A stretch of DNA of 64,000 nt. Source: CAMUQR01 sp963526735 (lineage in GTDB: Bacteria > Patescibacteriota > Saccharimonadia > Saccharimonadales > Saccharimonadaceae). The DNA lies in contig CAURNU010000006.1 in assembly GCA_963526735.1 (NCBI GenBank), positions 1 through 64,000 of the forward strand, in the 5' to 3' direction. The stretch's first letter is position 1, and every line of letters starts with the position of its first letter. The notes below the pieces were generated by a model, which made no database searches, had not been told where the DNA came from, and saw only the letters and a list, made by a program, of their open reading frames with translations. Of this stretch, positions 33,202-42,489 are shown in pieces. Position numbers and translations under genes: made by a program.

Positions 33202-34320
33202 ATGCCGGTTTTTTCTGATCATCAAAATCAACAATCCCAGCGCACCAATCCCACCGAACGCGCCATTGAGCCCAAAACAGTTATGATGTGGGCGGTCTTA
33301 GCGATGCTGATTATTGGTGTATGGTGGATCGCTTCAAGAATCGTTCACAATTTTAATTTACAAACTCAGACCGCACGTCTTCAGTCTAACAACCCCGAGT
33401 TTCGGGTATTTGAAGCCTTGAGCAATAATCATCTTCCGCTCAAAGTTAATTTTATCTACGGTGATTTACCCGATGCTAATTTAGCCAATCATCACACTAA
33501 AGGTACATTGTATTTAAATAAAGACCGTCAAGTCATTAATCTGGAGTTGCAACCGACCAGTGATTTGTTTTATAACGCACGGCCAACACTCAAAATCATG
33601 CCTCAGCACGACAGTTATTTTTTGAAGCTTAACCTGCAACACGACCGTAAGCCAGCACCACAACCGCTTAATTTTCTCGCTAATCTTGAGCCGTTTCATG
33701 AAATCATGCCGAATATTCAACGCCTGTATAATCAGCCATCTCGCTTCAAACTAAACGACAAACAGTTCGTCGCCTTAAACCAGCATTTAACTGATTTGAT
33801 TAGTCAACAAACCACGCAACAATGGCTCAAGCTTGATCACTCTCTAGTCAAAACCATGCTTGCTAACAACTCCGAACAGGCGCTTGATTTGTGCTTTTTA
33901 TCCGAGGCGGTATTTTTGCGCTATCGTTTTTGGGACGCCGAACATTCTGACAATTCCCAACAGATCGTCAATCTCAAGTTTAATCCATCGAAGTTTTTGC
34001 AGGTGACACGCTCGGATGCCAATAAATACCATCCGTGTTTTAAAAATCTCCAAACTCCCGACGCACAAAATAACATTATCAATCGTCTCAAAGACCTTCA
34101 TGTCACCATTCACACTAGTGCCAATGGATTTTTACCGCAAAAAGTGATTGCTTTTCAGCAGGCGAGTGATGGTGCTATTCGCTATCGTGCCCGACTTGAT
34201 TTTTCGCCACTTCAAGATGGTATCGAATCGGCCGAGCCGAACTACCTCTACGCCTCAAGTCTAATTAAAGACCTTGACCGTGAAGTGAAAAATTTTACCC
34301 AAACAACCACAAAACGTTAG
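33202..34320 (+). CDS. Exported single-span protein, paralogue A of a tandem pair
   Basis: 372 residues. A cytoplasmic head of about 28 residues, a span at about 29-50 (VMMWAVLAMLIIGVWWI), then a large extracytoplasmic domain rich in beta strands. The segment LPLKVNFIYGD...KGTLYL...YFLKLNL parallels KPLKITQNITAGK...KGEMLF...FYLKLNL in the next gene, and both have two similarly spaced cysteines (here LDLCFL and HPCFKN). They are therefore tandem paralogues. No named family is recognised; the lipid-binding LppX/LprG-like fold is a possible comparison only. It is likely a surface or envelope protein. Confidence 0.65.
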   Translation: MPVFSDHQNQQSQRTNPTERAIEPKTVMMWAVLAMLIIGVWWIASRIVHNFNLQTQTARLQSNNPEFRVFEALSNNHLPLKVNFIYGDLPDANLANHHTKGTLYLNKDRQVINLELQPTSDLFYNARPTLKIMPQHDSYFLKLNLQHDRKPAPQPLNFLANLEPFHEIMPNIQRLYNQPSRFKLNDKQFVALNQHLTDLISQQTTQQWLKLDHSLVKTMLANNSEQALDLCFLSEAVFLRYRFWDAEHSDNSQQIVNLKFNPSKFLQVTRSDANKYHPCFKNLQTPDAQNNIINRLKDLHVTIHTSANGFLPQKVIAFQQASDGAIRYRARLDFSPLQDGIESAEPNYLYASSLIKDLDREVKNFTQTTTKR

Positions 34321-34386
34321 CACTTTTTGGGTAAATGTTATACAATTAAAGTAATAATTAATTACTAAAATCGTAGAAAGGGATTT

Positions 34387-35724
34387 ATGGACACTCCTAA
34401 CAAGACATCTGATGCTAAAGACATAACACCTGAAAAAGACACAATAGCCGAGGCGACAAAAGACACTGACGCCACCGAAGAACCAACTAGCCAAATCGAT
34501 GAGCTAACCAGCCTGGAAATGGGTGAGGATAGCCATCCAGAAAATACTTCTGATACGCCTAAAACTGATGATGTCGCAACAACCGCCGAAGAAACTAAAG
34601 ACACTCCGTCAACCGACAACAAGCTAGCTGATACACTGACTACAGTTGATCCAGCTCCAGCTCCCGCTACTGATGCACAACCAAAGAAAAAGAAAACCGG
34701 CTTAATTATCGGCATTATTATCGGATTAGTCGTCTTATTAGGCGGTGGAGCGGCGGCTTACAAGTTTTTAGTTATTGACAACCAACCACAAAACTTCATG
34801 GATCGTGCGATGCAAACTACCCTGGCAAATAAAAAACCTCTCAAAATCACTCAAAACATCACCGCTGGCAAACAAGACGGCGCCACTTCTCAACAAACCG
34901 TCAAAGGTGAGATGCTATTTGATCCAACTTCTCAGCTCGGCAAGCTTCAATTCGGAATTGATCATCCGATGATTGGTAGCAGTAAGATTGAGTTAATAAT
35001 GGACGGCGCTAAGCAGAATTTTTATCTCAAACTTAATCTCGACAAAAAAATCTTGTCGATGGTTAATACACTTCTGCCATCGTCCCAACAACTCGGTCAA
35101 CCTGCCTTTTTCACTGGTTTTATCAACCAACTTTACCAAAAAGTCAACAATCAATGGTTTATGCTTAGCGAAGGTGACTTCAAAGAAGCTGTCGATAGCG
35201 CCAAAACCGACAAGGTTAAATCAATGCCTGAGCTCAAAGATTTGATGAGCAAATGTCACAATGAAAAAAATCTCTCGCTCTTAAAATTTATCGAGGTTAA
35301 ACAAGAGCTCGCTCAAAAAGAGCACCAACGTCGCTTCGAAGTTGCCTTCAGTAAGAGCATGCTCGAAGACAGCCTCAACAAACACAGCGATAATCAATGT
35401 TTCCAGGAAGTCAAAAAACTACTCGACAAAAGTGAAACCAAAAACCCTGACGGCGTTAAAACTATCATGAGCGTTGATCCTAAAACAATGTTGATCAGTG
35501 GAATGCAAATCACTCAAAATAATTACACCGCTGATATGAATATCGAATACGGTGTCAGTGACAAAATTGAATTGCCAACCAACACCAAGAATCTCAACGA
35601 CCTCAAAACGATAATTATGCAAAGTCAACAGGATTTGATGCGTAGCCTGTTCTCACCAATCAACAACCTCAAGACCCCAAGTTTAACACTTCCAAAGGCC
35701 TTACAAGACTTGAGCGACGACTAA
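34387..35724 (+). CDS. Exported single-span protein, paralogue B with acidic head
   Basis: 445 residues. Residues 1-97 form an acidic Thr/Asp/Glu-rich disordered cytoplasmic head. A span follows a KKKK stretch at about 102-125 (GLIIGIIIGLVVLLGGGAAA), and the extracytoplasmic domain is homologous to that of the preceding protein. The two cysteines are in MSKCHNE and NQCFQE. An AAAGGGA site lies 5 nt before the ATG. It ends at a strong terminator, so the tandem pair forms one unit or two adjacent ones. Function is unknown. Confidence 0.65.
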   Translation: MDTPNKTSDAKDITPEKDTIAEATKDTDATEEPTSQIDELTSLEMGEDSHPENTSDTPKTDDVATTAEETKDTPSTDNKLADTLTTVDPAPAPATDAQPKKKKTGLIIGIIIGLVVLLGGGAAAYKFLVIDNQPQNFMDRAMQTTLANKKPLKITQNITAGKQDGATSQQTVKGEMLFDPTSQLGKLQFGIDHPMIGSSKIELIMDGAKQNFYLKLNLDKKILSMVNTLLPSSQQLGQPAFFTGFINQLYQKVNNQWFMLSEGDFKEAVDSAKTDKVKSMPELKDLMSKCHNEKNLSLLKFIEVKQELAQKEHQRRFEVAFSKSMLEDSLNKHSDNQCFQEVKKLLDKSETKNPDGVKTIMSVDPKTMLISGMQITQNNYTADMNIEYGVSDKIELPTNTKNLNDLKTIIMQSQQDLMRSLFSPINNLKTPSLTLPKALQDLSDD

Positions 35725-35746
35725 TAGTCTTTTACGCTTATAGCTT

Positions 35747-35777
35747 AAACCCCGCCGACTGTTGCCGACGGGGTTTT
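35747..35777 (+). terminator. Rho-independent terminator
   Basis: AAACCCCG / CGGGGTTT stem with a 14-nt loop that can pair further, followed by TTTT. It ends the tandem surface-protein genes. Confidence 0.85.
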
Positions 35778-35823
35778 GCAAATCCTGTTACGACACTGAA
35801 TTTGCCGTGATGATTATTCAAGT

Positions 35824-37125
35824 TTATTTCAAATCTAGAATTACTAAGTTTTCAATATGCGGAGTCTTCGGGAAAAAGTTAAACCCAGTCACTGCCGTGA
35901 TACGATACTCTTCCGCTAGTAGCGCTACGTCACGCGCTTGGGTTGCCACATTGCAACTGAGATAAATCACGCGCTGTGGGCGATTTTTTAAAATTTGCGC
36001 AATGACTTTTTGATGTAAACCAGTACGTGGCGGATCAACAATTAGTTGGCAATCGCTAGTGATATAATCCAACGCTTGTTCAGCCGGTGCTAATATCGCT
36101 TCTGATGTATTGCGACCGAGTTTTAATAAATTCTGGCGCATTTCAGCGACCGCTGATTGATTAATCTCCACTAACTTTAGCTGACGTTCACCAGCCACAC
36201 TCAAACCAATCGTCCCAACACCGCTATATAAATCCACCACTGGTCGTTCATCCAATAAACTAGCGCTAATTTGTTCTAGTGCCATTTGATACACCGGTAA
36301 ATTAATCTGGAAAAAACTCTCGGCTGGATAGCTAAACTCCAGTCCGCTCACTTCATCACATAAACGCATCTGACCGAAAACTTGTAAGCGTTTTGAAATC
36401 ACACTGGCTGGGCTTTTCGGATTAGAATAAATCAGCTCTAATCCTGCGATGCCCAAGTTTGCAAATTCTGTCTCACTAAATGCCAATTGTTCATCGGTCA
36501 CATATAACTGCGCCACGACTTGACCGGACTGGTTAGCGCGCAGGAGAACGGTTTTTAATTGACGCGCTTGCCAGTTTTTCGCATTGATTAAATCACGAAT
36601 CTGACACGCCACTCGGTTAATTTCAGGTCGTGCTAAACTTGAACCATTAGTAATAACTTTACCTTTAGCACCTCGCTGATAATGCGCTAACTCCACGCGC
36701 CGAGTGTCGTTATCCCACCACCATGTAAACTCCATTTTATTGCGATAATGATATTGCTGGTGATCGGTTTGAATAGCTGGCGTGTCAATCGTAATTTTAT
36801 GATCAGCAAACGCTTGACGGATCAATTCTGCCTTAGTTTTCAACTCGAATTGCCAGTCATAAATCTGCCACGGACTAGTCGCCAAATATGCCAGCTTATC
36901 GCGAGGCGCTACACGCTCTGGTGCTGATTGAAGCACTTCTGTCACCACACCTTCGATAATGCCTGCGCGTTTTTTTGTCACCCGAAACCGCACCGTTTCG
37001 CCAGGCAATCCGCCCCAAATAAAAGCTTTTTTAACCGCGCCATCAGCCAATGCGACATCAGCCATCGTCTGACCGCCCCCAACCACTGAGCCTAATTTTA
37101 CTTCAAAAAACTGTGTTTTCGCCAC
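35824..37125 (-). CDS. TrmA/RlmD-family RNA (uracil-5)-methyltransferase lacking the Fe-S cysteines
   Basis: 433 residues, GTG start overlapping the upstream TAG by one base. An N-terminal TRAM-like domain is followed by a Rossmann methyltransferase: VVDLYSGVGTIGLSVA (SAM motif), VDPPRTGLH, and the catalytic cysteine in YLSCNVATQARD. It makes m5U in rRNA or tRNA; substrate is uncertain (RlmD, RlmC or TrmA). RlmD-type enzymes carry a four-cysteine [4Fe-4S] site after ERVxPRC; here the region reads ERVAPRDKLAYLATSPWQIY with no cysteine. It is translationally coupled to the flippase-like gene. Confidence 0.9.
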   Translation of the reverse strand: MAKTQFFEVKLGSVVGGGQTMADVALADGAVKKAFIWGGLPGETVRFRVTKKRAGIIEGVVTEVLQSAPERVAPRDKLAYLATSPWQIYDWQFELKTKAELIRQAFADHKITIDTPAIQTDHQQYHYRNKMEFTWWWDNDTRRVELAHYQRGAKGKVITNGSSLARPEINRVACQIRDLINAKNWQARQLKTVLLRANQSGQVVAQLYVTDEQLAFSETEFANLGIAGLELIYSNPKSPASVISKRLQVFGQMRLCDEVSGLEFSYPAESFFQINLPVYQMALEQISASLLDERPVVDLYSGVGTIGLSVAGERQLKLVEINQSAVAEMRQNLLKLGRNTSEAILAPAEQALDYITSDCQLIVDPPRTGLHQKVIAQILKNRPQRVIYLSCNVATQARDVALLAEEYRITAVTGFNFFPKTPHIENLVILDLK

Positions 37126-38171
37126 TAATATACCTCTTTAACTTTACCGTGTTTGTCCTTAACGTACACAATCATCCCAATCACAATTGGCAAATAATAC
37201 GTCACAATTCGCCAAACCATCATTGCCAAGCCAATCGCCGCACCATCTTTATAAACCGCCGCAAAGAATAAATAAAACGCCGCTTCAACGCCAATCGATG
37301 CACCGGGCAGGGGAATAAACGCCGTCCCAATCCACACGAACAAACTCGCCAAAAACGCTAACCATAACAAATCGAGCGGCGCGCCGAGCGCCACGAACAC
37401 GAGATATGCCACCAAATGAAACAATACCACTTGCAGAAGCGTCAAACCTAGTGTCTGCCACAGTAGAGCTTTATTTTTAAAAATTAGGCGTGAGCTATCA
37501 GCAAAAGTTTCGACTTCACGATGGAGTTTTTCGACCGCTACCAGCTGGTTTTTCACCACATTAATTTTAACCAAAAAACCAATCAGCTTTTCACCGAGGG
37601 TGGCAATTTTTTTGGCCGCAAAAATCGTCAATAGCAACAAGCACATTACCGTCACATTAATCACCATACCCACGATAATCATCGCCCCAAAACCGAGCTT
37701 AATGCGCCCAAAAAAATTAAATCCCGCCACAAATGCCATTAACGACAGCGCCGTAGTAATCATCTGAAAAGTGATAAATTTCAACAACATCACTGAGGTC
37801 GCTCCGCCCACCGAAATGCCTTGGCGCGACATCCGCAAAACTTGCACCGGCTGACCGCCAGTTGCCATCGGTGTCACATAGTCAAACAGCTTGCCGATAA
37901 TACCGAGCAATAACGATTCTTTGAGCGGTTGGTCAGCCTTTAGCAGTTGTTTAGTTAAAATATGTAGCACCAGACACTCTGCTAGCCACGACCCTAAAAA
38001 CACTACGGTTGCCAGCGTCAGCCACAATGGATTCGCTGCCAAAATCGATTTTAACAGCTTATCAGGTCCGTCAATTGACCACACCACTGAGAAAAACATC
38101 ACCCCAATTAGCACCACGGTGATAATCATGCCCTTATTGAGCCGAGTTTTGGAATTATCTACTTTTGTCAT
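37125..38171 (-). CDS. Lysylphosphatidylglycerol synthase TM-region / UPF0104 family membrane protein
   Basis: 348 residues with about eight spans. The motif VTPMATGGQPVQVLRMSRQG (about 94-113), with its proline/glycine core, and the later FIPLPGASIGVEAAFYLFF are hallmarks of the LPG-synthase transmembrane/UPF0104 family. Members act in flipping or transferring lipid-linked groups, and many are of unknown role. It ends in a TAGTG overlap with the downstream methyltransferase gene, so the two are coupled, probably without functional relation. Confidence 0.85.
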   Translation of the reverse strand: MTKVDNSKTRLNKGMIITVVLIGVMFFSVVWSIDGPDKLLKSILAANPLWLTLATVVFLGSWLAECLVLHILTKQLLKADQPLKESLLLGIIGKLFDYVTPMATGGQPVQVLRMSRQGISVGGATSVMLLKFITFQMITTALSLMAFVAGFNFFGRIKLGFGAMIIVGMVINVTVMCLLLLTIFAAKKIATLGEKLIGFLVKINVVKNQLVAVEKLHREVETFADSSRLIFKNKALLWQTLGLTLLQVVLFHLVAYLVFVALGAPLDLLWLAFLASLFVWIGTAFIPLPGASIGVEAAFYLFFAAVYKDGAAIGLAMMVWRIVTYYLPIVIGMIVYVKDKHGKVKEVY

Positions 38172-38188
38172 TGTCTTTTTTAAAAAAA

Positions 38189-38677
38189 TTATTTCACGCT
38201 TATTTTATTGTAGTAAAATTTACAATAAACCCGCCAATTACCTTTCACATCGGCGTCAAAGGTCTTAATGCGACCATTTTTCACTTGTTTAATTTGTACC
38301 AGGGCGGGGTTATAAGGGGCAAGCGTCTTATAAAACGCCAAATCCTGTTCACTCACTAACTGCCGACCGGGATAAACTTGTTTATACTGCTCAACACCAA
38401 TTTCATGAAAATAGTTCTGATTGCCATAGGGCGCAAAAAAACGCTCCGCCACCAGACCCGACAAGCCGAGCACCTTAATAATGTCCGCCAAAACCGCCCG
38501 ATTTTTGACATTGATCAGCGCGTATAAATTATCATCTGATGCCAAAAATACTGTCATCACCGCTGAGCGCGAGACAGCAATTTGGTAAGCGATCACTTCC
38601 GCTAATTCTAATTGCACGGCAAATTCGTCGGCAATTTGATTTTCAACAGCTAAAATTTGATTCAGCGATAGTTTCAT
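38189..38677 (-). CDS. Conserved hypothetical protein
   Basis: 162 residues without signal peptide or membrane span. The N-terminal part (QILAVENQIADEFAVQLELA) is helical. A middle section (VMTVFLASDDNLYALINVKN) looks alpha/beta, and the C-terminus is aromatic and basic. No catalytic motif is recognised. The start is supported by TAAAAT ending six nt upstream. It is followed 17 nt later by the UPF0104 gene on the same strand, so readthrough is possible. Confidence 0.6.
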   Translation of the reverse strand: MKLSLNQILAVENQIADEFAVQLELAEVIAYQIAVSRSAVMTVFLASDDNLYALINVKNRAVLADIIKVLGLSGLVAERFFAPYGNQNYFHEIGVEQYKQVYPGRQLVSEQDLAFYKTLAPYNPALVQIKQVKNGRIKTFDADVKGNWRVYCKFYYNKISVK

Positions 38678-38683
38678 GGGGTT

Positions 38684-38689
38684 ATTTTA
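38684..38689 (-). promoter_or_regulatory. -10 TAAAAT of the 38677 gene (leaderless)
   Basis: Minus-strand TAAAAT with six nt (AACCCC) before the ATG. Confidence 0.6.
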
Positions 38690-38730
38690 CCATTTTTACC
38701 ACAAAATCTCTAGAGTGCCTGGCCCAAACC

Positions 38731-38739
38731 TGCTACAAT
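38731..38739 (+). promoter_or_regulatory. Extended -10 of helicase gene (leaderless)
   Basis: TG-C-TACAAT ends 7 nt before the ATG at 38747. Confidence 0.65.
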
Positions 38740-38746
38740 AAAAGTA

Positions 38747-41700
38747 ATGAACACAATTTATGATCAACTCAACCCCGAACAGCGCTTAGCTGTTGATACT
38801 ATCGATGGACCACTGTTAGTCTTGGCTGGGCCGGGCACTGGCAAAACACAACTTTTGTCGGCACGCGCCATGAAAATCCTCGAAGTCACCGACACGCCAC
38901 CGAGTGCGATTTTGTGTTTAACCTTTACCGAGAATGGTGCCGAAAATATGCGTGACCGCCTCAGTCGATTTATTGGCGAAGCGGCTTACCAGGTAGCGAT
39001 TCATACTTATCATGGCTTTGCGCAGACGATTATTAGTCAATTTCCGGATTTTTTTGCTGATAAAAACCTCCAAACCGTCATCGATCCCATCACTCAATAT
39101 CAATTAATCGACGAACTTAAAAGCACCATGGCTGGTAATAATATTTTGGCCAAAATCGACAATCGCGATATTATAGCGACTATTGGCGAGTGTAAAAACG
39201 CTCTGCTTGGGCCACAAGACCTCCGTCAAATTGCGCGCTTCAACCAAGCTGAACTTGACCGCATCAATCCACTGATTCATGATTTAACTAAGAACGTTAA
39301 GCGATTTCAGTTTAAATTTGAACAGGGGATGGAACTTTATCAACAGCTGGCCGATATTTTAACACCGACAGTTCAATCTCCACTGCCACAAATCCAGCCA
39401 ATTTCATTTCATCCGCATCGTGAACTCTTAAAAGCCCTCAATCAAGCTGCTGCCAGCGGAAAATTAACCGATTTGACTGATTGGCGTAAGAAATTTTTGC
39501 CAAAAGATGACCAAGGACGTTATGGTCTGACTGATAATTTTAATTTTTACCGCTTAACGCACTTGGCGGATCTGATGGAACAATACCAAGCCCGCGTCAA
39601 ATCGGCTGGATTATACGACTTCAATGATATGATTCTTGAGGTGATTGATACGATTGAAACTTGCGACGAATTACGGTTCAATCTCCAAGAAAAATATCTC
39701 TACATCATGCTCGACGAATATCAGGATACTAACCGCGCCCAAAGTAAACTCATCGAACTGCTAGCTGACGCGCCTGTCCACGAAGGCCGACCAAATATTA
39801 TGGCGGTTGGTGACGACGACCAAGCAATCTTTGCCTTTCAGGGAGCGGATTATTCTAATATGCTCAATTTTTATCGACGTTACCGCGACACCCAGCTGAT
39901 TAATCTCAGTCGCAATTATCGTTCCGCGCAGGCGATTTTGGATTTTTCAACTAACCTCGCCGAGCAAATTTCTGATCGTTTGACCAGCTTGATTGATGAC
40001 AGTTCTGTTCAAAAAACTTTGCTCTCGGCTAACACCAAACTCCCAGCACCCGACATTCGCCGACTGGACTTTGAAGCTACAACTGCCGAGTATAAATATC
40101 TGGCCGATACGATTAGCAATCTACTCAAACAAGGCGTTAATCCTAACGAAATTGCTATCTTGTCAGCTCGTCATCGCACGCTCGAAGCTTGCACGCCGTT
40201 TTTATTAAAACAAGCCATTCCGATTAATTACGAACGCTCTCAAAACGTGCTCGACAATCGCGGAATTCAGGCTATGCTAAAAATCGCCGAACTCGTCAAC
40301 GCTCTGGCGCACCAACGCGCCCATAATCATCTGGTGTTTGAGGTACTGAGCTATGATTTGTGGGATTTAAACACAACTGACGTCTGGCAATTATCCTGGC
40401 AAACTAACCACGACCAAAGCTGTCTCGAAGTTATTATTAATCAACCACAATTCGATACAATGCGCCGTCCTACACTCTGGCTCTTAGAACTTACTAGTCA
40501 AATCAACCACCTCAGCCTCGAGGCAGCTTTTGACGCACTAGTTGGTAATATCAGCCTTAAAGTTAAAGATAACGGCCAAGAACTAGAACTGACTTCACCA
40601 CTCAAAACCCACTTCCAGCGCCAATCTGATGAGGCCCTGTTTGAGTTTAGTCTGTGTTTAAATCTATTGCGCGAACGATTCCTGACTTTTGCTCAGAATT
40701 ACGCCAGACCTGAGCTAACACCGACTGAGTTATTAGTTGAACTTGCCAATCTCCACCAAACCATCAATCAGCCAATTTTATTCACTAATCCGTACCGCGA
40801 TAACCAGCAGGCAGTTAGCCTGATGACGGCCTTCAAAGCTAAAGGTTTAGAGTTTCAGCATGTATTTTTGCTCGAAACCAATAACAACGAGTGGGGCAGT
40901 GCTAACTCCGGTCGCAACAAACTTGCTCTGCCGGATAATTTGCGTTTCATTCGTCATGAAAAAACTACCGTTGATGAACAATTACGTCTATTATTCGTAG
41001 CGGTCAGTCGCGCCAAAACTAATTTATATCTACTCAACTCCACGAAAAATAACCAGCAAAAACCAGTTAAGCGCCTAGAGTTCTTGGCGGAGGTTGAGAC
41101 CGAAACGGGGGAGTTTATCGCTAATACCATTCCAGCGCCGTTTAGTCAGATTCAGCGCCAAACAGTTGACATCACCAGCGCCGATATCGAGCTAGAACTC
41201 CTGGATAATTTCAACGATTGGAAAAATCGTCATCTCAGTTCAGCACTCAGCTTCCCGCAACTCCTCGAACCACGCCTCAAAAACTTCCGTCTGAGTCCGA
41301 CTAGCTTCAATAGCTTTTTGAATCTCGAATATGGCGGTCCAGCTGAGTTTTTCTTGAGTCAGATTTTACGTTTTCCAGGCGCGTTTGATTTGCGCCCAGC
41401 TTATGGTAGCTTAGTACATGCTGTGTTAGATCATGCCCAAAAAACCACCGATTTTCAAATTGACCATATTATGGATTTTTTCCGACAAAAATTATCTGAT
41501 CTGCACCTCACCGAAACCGACCGCAACACTCTGTTCCATTGGGGCGAATCAAGCTTGCCAATTTTTCTAGAGCAACGCCGTGAACTATTTAATCCTAATA
41601 ATAAAGTCGAAACCGAAGTCCGAATTGGTACACCGCCAGCCGTATTTGACAATGCTTTACTTGGCGGAGCAGTGGATCGGATCGAATTTGACGATTCCAC

Positions 41701-42073
41701 CAAAACCATCACACTTGTTGATTACAAAACCGGCAAAAGTCACGACCGCTTAAACCTTAACGACAGCTCACTATATGGCTACGTCACGCAGTTGTATTTT
41801 TATAAAATTATGCTTGAGGCGAGTGCTAAATATCCCGGTTGGCACATCACTAGCTGGCGCCTGGAGTTCTTGTCGCCAACGCCAGATGGACGCGTCAACT
41901 ATCTCGCTGGCGACTTCGACACCGCCACTGAACATCGCGTTAAACGCCTAATTACTGCGGTTTGGCGTCGAGTATTAGCTTGCGATTTCTCCGTGCCTGA
42001 ATTGCCAACAAGCCTAGCTGGACGCAAACAATTCGAAGATTTACTCCTTGATGAATTAGCTGATTTATATTAA
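38747..42073 (+). CDS. UvrD/PcrA-like helicase fused to a PD-(D/E)XK nuclease
   Basis: 1108 residues. Superfamily 1 helicase: Q-like LNPEQRLAVD, Walker A AGPGTGKTQ (about 28-36), motif Ia LTFTENGAENMRDR, Walker B LDEYQDTN, motif III GDDDQAIFAFQGAD, motif IV LSRNYRSAQ, and later TAFKAKGLEFQHVF and LFVAVSRAKT. The last 250 residues form a RecB/AddB-like nuclease with GGAVDRIEF and VDYKTGK, the catalytic D...D-x-K pattern. The fusion looks like a single-chain AddA/RecB-type end-processing enzyme for double-strand break repair. No separate addB or recC is seen here. No cysteine iron-sulphur cluster, as in AddB, is obvious. Confidence 0.92.
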   Translation: MNTIYDQLNPEQRLAVDTIDGPLLVLAGPGTGKTQLLSARAMKILEVTDTPPSAILCLTFTENGAENMRDRLSRFIGEAAYQVAIHTYHGFAQTIISQFPDFFADKNLQTVIDPITQYQLIDELKSTMAGNNILAKIDNRDIIATIGECKNALLGPQDLRQIARFNQAELDRINPLIHDLTKNVKRFQFKFEQGMELYQQLADILTPTVQSPLPQIQPISFHPHRELLKALNQAAASGKLTDLTDWRKKFLPKDDQGRYGLTDNFNFYRLTHLADLMEQYQARVKSAGLYDFNDMILEVIDTIETCDELRFNLQEKYLYIMLDEYQDTNRAQSKLIELLADAPVHEGRPNIMAVGDDDQAIFAFQGADYSNMLNFYRRYRDTQLINLSRNYRSAQAILDFSTNLAEQISDRLTSLIDDSSVQKTLLSANTKLPAPDIRRLDFEATTAEYKYLADTISNLLKQGVNPNEIAILSARHRTLEACTPFLLKQAIPINYERSQNVLDNRGIQAMLKIAELVNALAHQRAHNHLVFEVLSYDLWDLNTTDVWQLSWQTNHDQSCLEVIINQPQFDTMRRPTLWLLELTSQINHLSLEAAFDALVGNISLKVKDNGQELELTSPLKTHFQRQSDEALFEFSLCLNLLRERFLTFAQNYARPELTPTELLVELANLHQTINQPILFTNPYRDNQQAVSLMTAFKAKGLEFQHVFLLETNNNEWGSANSGRNKLALPDNLRFIRHEKTTVDEQLRLLFVAVSRAKTNLYLLNSTKNNQQKPVKRLEFLAEVETETGEFIANTIPAPFSQIQRQTVDITSADIELELLDNFNDWKNRHLSSALSFPQLLEPRLKNFRLSPTSFNSFLNLEYGGPAEFFLSQILRFPGAFDLRPAYGSLVHAVLDHAQKTTDFQIDHIMDFFRQKLSDLHLTETDRNTLFHWGESSLPIFLEQRRELFNPNNKVETEVRIGTPPAVFDNALLGGAVDRIEFDDSTKTITLVDYKTGKSHDRLNLNDSSLYGYVTQLYFYKIMLEASAKYPGWHITSWRLEFLSPTPDGRVNYLAGDFDTATEHRVKRLITAVWRRVLACDFSVPELPTSLAGRKQFEDLLLDELADLY

Positions 42074-42109
42074 TTCACTCTAAAAAAGCAAGTTTTTTCA
42101 CAAAACCCA

Positions 42110-42137
42110 TTGCAAATATTATTTTTTATTGTATAAT
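42110..42137 (+). promoter_or_regulatory. Promoter of the structured leader
   Basis: TTGCAA (42110-42115), a 16-bp spacer and TATAAT (42132-42137). The predicted start near 42144 gives a leader of about 140 nt, rare in this window. Confidence 0.7.
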
Positions 42138-42144
42138 ACTAATA

Positions 42145-42284
42145 TCAACTTACACTCGGTCAATCAGCAATGGAAAGTGTATTGCGTGCAATGCAACTCC
42201 GGAGTTAGGAAATTTACTGTTAGTAAAATAGTCCGCGGATTGACCATTGTAGGTTAGTTATTTTAACGGAAGGAGGGGAGAAAT
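42145..42284 (+). ncRNA. Structured 5' leader RNA, possible riboswitch or small RNA
   Basis: About 140 nt between a good promoter and a 60-codon gene. An 8-bp long-range stem GGTCAATC (42158-42165) / GATTGACC (42238-42245) encloses an 88-nt domain. Inside are GCAAT (42167-42171) and a second GCAAT (42188-42192) that both can pair with one ATTGC (42181-42185), the 12-bp palindrome AACTCCGGAGTT (42195-42206), the hairpin TTTACT/AGTAAA, and CCGCGG. A rival pairing CAATGG (42168-42173) / CCATTG (42244-42249) overlaps the closing stem. Competing helices next to a strong ribosome-binding site (AAGGAGGGG) suggest regulation. It matches no riboswitch class that I recognise. Confidence 0.5.
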
Positions 42285-42467
42285 GTGGGAATATTCAATC
42301 CGAAAAACGACAGCGACTATCGTCGCATCGCCGAAAAAATCGGTAGAGGAGAAGCTGTAAACAGCAATGACCGTACCGACTACGAGCGATATAAAAATCA
42401 ATGCGGAGAAGTTCCTCGCGAACTGCAACGTATTGAAAATGAAGCCCGTAAAAATTCGGGCAAATAA
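42285..42467 (+). CDS. Small charged protein behind structured leader
   Basis: 60 residues, GTG start at 42285, 8 nt after GGAGG. The product starts MGIFNPKNDSDYRRIAEKIG and is helical and highly charged, with one cysteine (NQCGEVPRELQ). No family is recognised. An ATG two bases earlier opens a different frame of 25 codons, so the sequence ATGTG offers two starts. The longer frame has the more protein-like composition and ends just before a strong terminator. The gene is probably controlled through the leader at 42145. Confidence 0.55.
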   Translation: MGIFNPKNDSDYRRIAEKIGRGEAVNSNDRTDYERYKNQCGEVPRELQRIENEARKNSGK

Positions 42468-42489
42468 AGCAACAAAACGTATCCCCCAA

